Positions 60,881-64,000 of a stretch of 64,000 bases of DNA are shown here, piece by piece. The notes beneath the pieces are model-generated. The model was given only the letters and a program-made list of their open reading frames with translations. It was not told the DNA's origin and did not search any database. This DNA is from HdN1 sp052035295. GTDB lineage: Bacteria > Pseudomonadota > Gammaproteobacteria > Pseudomonadales > Ketobacteraceae. A program made the position numbers and the translations under genes. Within the stretch, counting starts at the first letter, position 1, and each line of letters opens with the position of its first letter. Location of the stretch: the NCBI GenBank assembly GCA_052035295.1, contig JBPOHS010000012.1, positions 68,084 to 132,083 on the forward strand, in the 5' to 3' direction.

Positions 60881-62157
60881 CAGAACACCACATCCATGAT
60901 GATTGTCGTGAGCACCGCGCCCCCAGGTTTTCTAGCCGCGTCATCCGGAAGCATGTGTCCTGTGGAATCCGTAAGAAAATCGAAATACTCCAGCTCGAAT
61001 TTAAGATCCGCACTCGGATGAAAATCCCAACGAACGCCCAGGGTTTTGCTGCGCTGAGCGACATTTCGCTCTTCCAATCCCGAGAGTGCGCTACTGCGCA
61101 ACTCATCCAGCATGTTGCCCACAGGGAAACCCGCGATCTCGATGCCACTCCCCTCGGGAATGTCGTTATAGGTCGCCCGTATTTCACGAGTGACGCGGGA
61201 ATCGATGCGGGTCCGATAATCTCCCGTCACGACATAAGGCATGAAGTCGCCAAACTGATAGCCGACCGACACATACCAGCCACGGGAATCCAGGGAAAAT
61301 TGTTCCTTGGGGCCACGAAACAAAAACCGCTCGGCAATCAATGACCAGTTATCGGGTTCCCAATTGATGCCCAAACCATGGTATTGATATTCCTGGTTAT
61401 CATCGTAGAAACTCTGGCTGATCCCCGAAAACGTCTCGGGATAAAATGCAGCCGCGAGATCAAAATACTCGACCAGCTGATCCCCGCTGGGAATCGTCAA
61501 ATCCGTCCGGTTGGTATTGAAGGCATAACGCAATGTCAGGTCATCGGTGCGCACGGTGGCAGCCAAGCCCGCAACCCGTGACACTTCAATGTCGATGCCA
61601 AGAAATTCCCCCGCCATGCGACCGCCAAACAATTTGAGTTCGGTTTCGAAATCACCAAAGACAAACTGATGAGCGATATCGGCACCATCGAAATGCGAAA
61701 ACGGTTCCAGAAAGGGTACATAAGCATCGACCGGCGGACGCGCCCATGGATAGGAATATCCGACTTCCAGGGACTCCGAAAAAAGATAATGTGGCGTGCG
61801 CAATCGGCCAAAACGAATCAGCGTGCTGTCGGTGAGGTCGTAGCTCAGAAAAAGCCATTCCACCTCAGGAACATACGTGTTGTAGCTGTCGTCGGAACTG
61901 AAGCCACGCGAGACCAATTGACCGGTCAGCGAGGTGCGTTCCGTGAGGGATGCAATGCCCTGCACACCCACCATGGTGTCGGAATCAGCGCTCCAGTCGC
62001 CGGTATAGTCCAGAAAAGTCAGGTCTTTCTTGTTGATAACCCCGGCCCCGAACGAAGCAAATCCGGAAAAATCAGCGTTGACCTCCGCGCGCGCCGTGGC
62101 ACAGGTGAGCAATACCCACACACCTGCCTGCAGTCGCCACCATGCGCCCTTCCGCAT
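60880..62157 (-). CDS. Outer-membrane beta-barrel (porin-like) protein, copy 2
   Basis: A 425-aa barrel with a signal peptide (CATARAE) from the ATG at 62157, which has a GAGG site. Strand-rich sequence ends ...VLTTIIMDVVF. Residues such as ADFSGFASFGAGV and SESLEVGYSYPWARPPVDAYVPFLEPFSHFDG align with the first barrel. It is first in the operon barrel2-PstS2-barrel1-PstS1. Divergent from it is a hybrid kinase. Confidence 0.82.
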   Translation of the reverse strand: MRKGAWWRLQAGVWVLLTCATARAEVNADFSGFASFGAGVINKKDLTFLDYTGDWSADSDTMVGVQGIASLTERTSLTGQLVSRGFSSDDSYNTYVPEVEWLFLSYDLTDSTLIRFGRLRTPHYLFSESLEVGYSYPWARPPVDAYVPFLEPFSHFDGADIAHQFVFGDFETELKLFGGRMAGEFLGIDIEVSRVAGLAATVRTDDLTLRYAFNTNRTDLTIPSGDQLVEYFDLAAAFYPETFSGISQSFYDDNQEYQYHGLGINWEPDNWSLIAERFLFRGPKEQFSLDSRGWYVSVGYQFGDFMPYVVTGDYRTRIDSRVTREIRATYNDIPEGSGIEIAGFPVGNMLDELRSSALSGLEERNVAQRSKTLGVRWDFHPSADLKFELEYFDFLTDSTGHMLPDDAARKPGGAVLTTIIMDVVF

Positions 62158-62373
62158 ATGCCATCCTCTTGAAATAACATCAATCCTGGGGGCTTTCGCA
62201 GTCGCCCGGCAGCCCTCTTTAAAAAGTGTAGCAAGCCCTTTGCCGGCCACCTGATTTCTTGCGGTTTACTGACCTGGAACAGGAGCCCGGGGTTGAAACA
62301 CCGTGCGGATCGACAATGTGCTGCTAGACTTTTTCAGACATAGGAGAAAAGCCGGTTCGGCAGGTTGGACGTA
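62158..62373. promoter_or_regulatory. Divergent control region of the barrel operon and hybrid kinase
   Basis: A 216-bp space between divergent genes must hold promoters for both. No clear repeat or hairpin was found in it. Confidence 0.35.
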
Positions 62374-64000
62374 GTGACGGTTTCCCCAGCAAACAAGGTG
62401 CGTTGGCATATCCTCATGCTTGCCATTATTGGCAGCATGGGTTTTGCCATTTATTTGCTGGTGGTGTTCCTGATCGCGCTGCAAAACGAAGAGCGCCTGC
62501 AAAACATAGTGCAAGTAAAACAGCCGGTTATCGAACACCTGCGCATCAGCGAGGTGGCCATCGAGGGCTTCCGTGCATCGCTCACCAACGCCATCAGTCT
62601 CGAAGATCCCTTTCTCATCGAAGATGCCCAGGTGCATGCCAAATCGATCGAAACACACCTGAGCGCGCTGACACAACTCGATCCGGTCAGTGGCCGCGAA
62701 ATATCGATGTTGCTCAAGAAGTTCCATGAACACACCCAGCATGCCGTGTCTATTTCCAGTCAACTGGTGCAAGACCCGGGCAAGATCTACGACCTGCAGG
62801 CCGATGTCGAGGCCATGACCAAGCGACAGAACGACATCGCGGCCGACCTCAGTGCGTTTATGGACAGAAACCTGAAAGACTACGCCAGCGATTTGCAGAA
62901 AGCCGGCGCGGCGATGCGGGAGACCCGTCACTGGGGCGTGATTCTCGGCCTGCTGACCATCGCACTGCTGATGACGCTCGCCATCACGATTTCCATTCAG
63001 GCACGCAACGCCATCACCCGCAGTGACCGCCTGAAAGATGAATTCCTTTCCACCATCAGTCATGAGCTGCGCACGCCCATGAACGGTATCCTCGGCGCCA
63101 TCAGTTTGTTGCGGGGAACCGAGCTGAATCCGTCGCAACAACAACTGTTGGATGCCGCCAATGCCTCCTCGTCCGAAATGTTGCTCGCCGTCACGGACAT
63201 CCTGGCCTTTTCGGATTTCCTGACGGGTAACGTGTACGTCAAAGCCCGCGATTTCACCATGGACGGGCTGATGAATGACGTCATCTCACGCGCCTACAGC
63301 GAATGTCAGCCCAAGCAGCTTAATCTTAACGTTAACGTTGCCCGGTTGCCTTACATCTACCATGGCGATACCAACCACGTCGCGCACGTGTTGCGTCATG
63401 TCCTCAGCAACGCCGTCAAGTTTACCGAGAAAGGGGATATCTGGCTCGACGTTGAAGTCGACCAGGAAAACCAGGCTGACGGCGAATGCCAGATGGTGTT
63501 CCGTATCCGGGACAGCGGCAGCGGCGTTCCTGAAAACCTGATCGAGGAGATTTTTGAACCGTTCCGGCAGGTGGACGGCTCTTTCTCCCGCAAGTTTGGT
63601 GGACTGGGTATCGGCCTTTCCATCTGCAAACACATAACCAGCGCCCTGAGAGGCTCGATACGGTTCCGCAATCATCAGGAAGGCGGGGCCGTTGTCACCA
63701 TTACCATCCCCTTGCGCTATCGCGTTCAACCTGTGACGACAGACGTTACTGCAAATGCAGCGCCTTCGACATCGGCGGCCGGGAGCGTGGCGCCTTCAGG
63801 CGACACCCCAGGGCCCCTGACATCCCCCGTTGCGTCCCCCACGCCTGCGCCAGAGCCCGCCAAGCCGGCCGCTGCGACAGAAGAAAACAAGCTGGACCTG
63901 TTTGTCCTGGTCGTCGAAGACAACAAGGTCAACCAGATGGTAATCAATGGCTACCTGAAGAAAATGGGGTGCACGGTTGCCACCGCCAACAATGGCCTGG
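62374..64000 (+). CDS. Hybrid histidine kinase, cut by the window end
   Basis: An open frame from GTG 62374 (an ATG at 62416 is a possible alternative start) to the end of the window, 542 codons so far. Two membrane segments (about 14-35 and 188-209) enclose a helical periplasmic sensor resembling four-helix-bundle TorS/NarX-like sensors. HisKA has His230 in SHELRTPMNG, followed by HATPase motifs VLSNAVKFTEKG, RDSGSGV and GGLGIGLSIC. A Pro/Ala/Thr-rich linker leads to a receiver (LVVEDNKVNQMVINGYLKKMG) that continues past the edge. The phospho-Asp is outside the window. The binding proteins across the divergent region may feed signals to it; this is inference. Confidence 0.9.
   Translation, partial: MTVSPANKVRWHILMLAIIGSMGFAIYLLVVFLIALQNEERLQNIVQVKQPVIEHLRISEVAIEGFRASLTNAISLEDPFLIEDAQVHAKSIETHLSALTQLDPVSGREISMLLKKFHEHTQHAVSISSQLVQDPGKIYDLQADVEAMTKRQNDIAADLSAFMDRNLKDYASDLQKAGAAMRETRHWGVILGLLTIALLMTLAITISIQARNAITRSDRLKDEFLSTISHELRTPMNGILGAISLLRGTELNPSQQQLLDAANASSSEMLLAVTDILAFSDFLTGNVYVKARDFTMDGLMNDVISRAYSECQPKQLNLNVNVARLPYIYHGDTNHVAHVLRHVLSNAVKFTEKGDIWLDVEVDQENQADGECQMVFRIRDSGSGVPENLIEEIFEPFRQVDGSFSRKFGGLGIGLSICKHITSALRGSIRFRNHQEGGAVVTITIPLRYRVQPVTTDVTANAAPSTSAAGSVAPSGDTPGPLTSPVASPTPAPEPAKPAAATEENKLDLFVLVVEDNKVNQMVINGYLKKMGCTVATANNGL

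Noticed and set aside
62266..63144. A 292-codon open frame on the minus strand
   Set aside because: Antisense to the hybrid kinase, whose HisKA motif and membrane segments are clear on the plus strand.
1..64000. tRNA, rRNA, insertion sequences or prophage genes
   Set aside because: No cloverleaf-like segments, transposase or integrase motifs were found on reading; a tRNAscan or ISfinder search would settle this.

Overview
The window reads as chromosomal DNA of a gammaproteobacterium, roughly 55% GC and densely coded. The evidence is an E. coli-like SelD, a proC-yggT-yggU block, an AcrB-type RND pump, AlkB-type and desaturase-type diiron membrane enzymes paired with AraC regulators, and many lipoproteins with clear lipoboxes. 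The oxygenases and lipases suggest an aerobic or facultative user of hydrocarbons and lipids. The genus is not determined, and no rRNA, tRNA, CRISPR array, integrase or transposase was seen.

Layout. 1-3.1 kb: a serine-hydrolase lipoprotein, then a Sel1/ankyrin periplasmic protein facing it. 3.1-10.5 kb: a probable trans-envelope electron-transfer locus. It holds a membrane-anchored 2x[4Fe-4S]/FAD oxidoreductase and, divergently, a b-type membrane cytochrome, a c-type cytochrome with 21 CxxCH motifs, one with 17 CxxCH motifs plus a CX3CH, and an outer-membrane beta-barrel with an N-terminal TPR. 10.6-22.4 kb: mixed housekeeping and secreted proteins, including CPBP proteases, an epimerase, selD, hydrolases, a PI-PLC-like protein, TPMT and a GH114-like lipoprotein. 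22.5-25.6 kb: a one-chain desaturase-reductase-ferredoxin fusion with a divergent AraC regulator. 25.6-30 kb: a 7TM-DISM hybrid kinase and a vWA lipoprotein. 30-36.2 kb: a molybdopterin oxidoreductase, a TetR regulator, a DUF1295 protein and a flavoprotein around a strong palindrome. 36.4-40.6 kb: an RND pump and its adaptor. 40.8-42.6 kb: draT-draG, with no nif gene in view. 42.7-51.5 kb: a lipoprotein, a solute-binding protein, proC-yggT-yggU, a small lipoprotein pair and a dynamin-like GTPase. 51.7-55 kb: a hybrid kinase and a solute-binding protein. 55.1-58.6 kb: an AlkB/XylM-like monooxygenase, its ferredoxin-reductase and an AraC regulator. 58.6-64 kb: a duplicated [beta-barrel + short PstS-like protein] module in one overlapping operon, divergent from a third hybrid kinase that is cut by the window edge.

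The strongest candidates for unusual biology are the multiheme cytochrome/porin locus, the duplicated barrel/PstS-like module beside a hybrid kinase, and the orphan-looking draTG pair. Two AraC-type pairs each have direct repeats spaced exactly 21 bp in the shared intergenic region. Short tandem arrays with 16-18 bp units recur at gene boundaries; two of them run over the stop codon of the adjacent gene.
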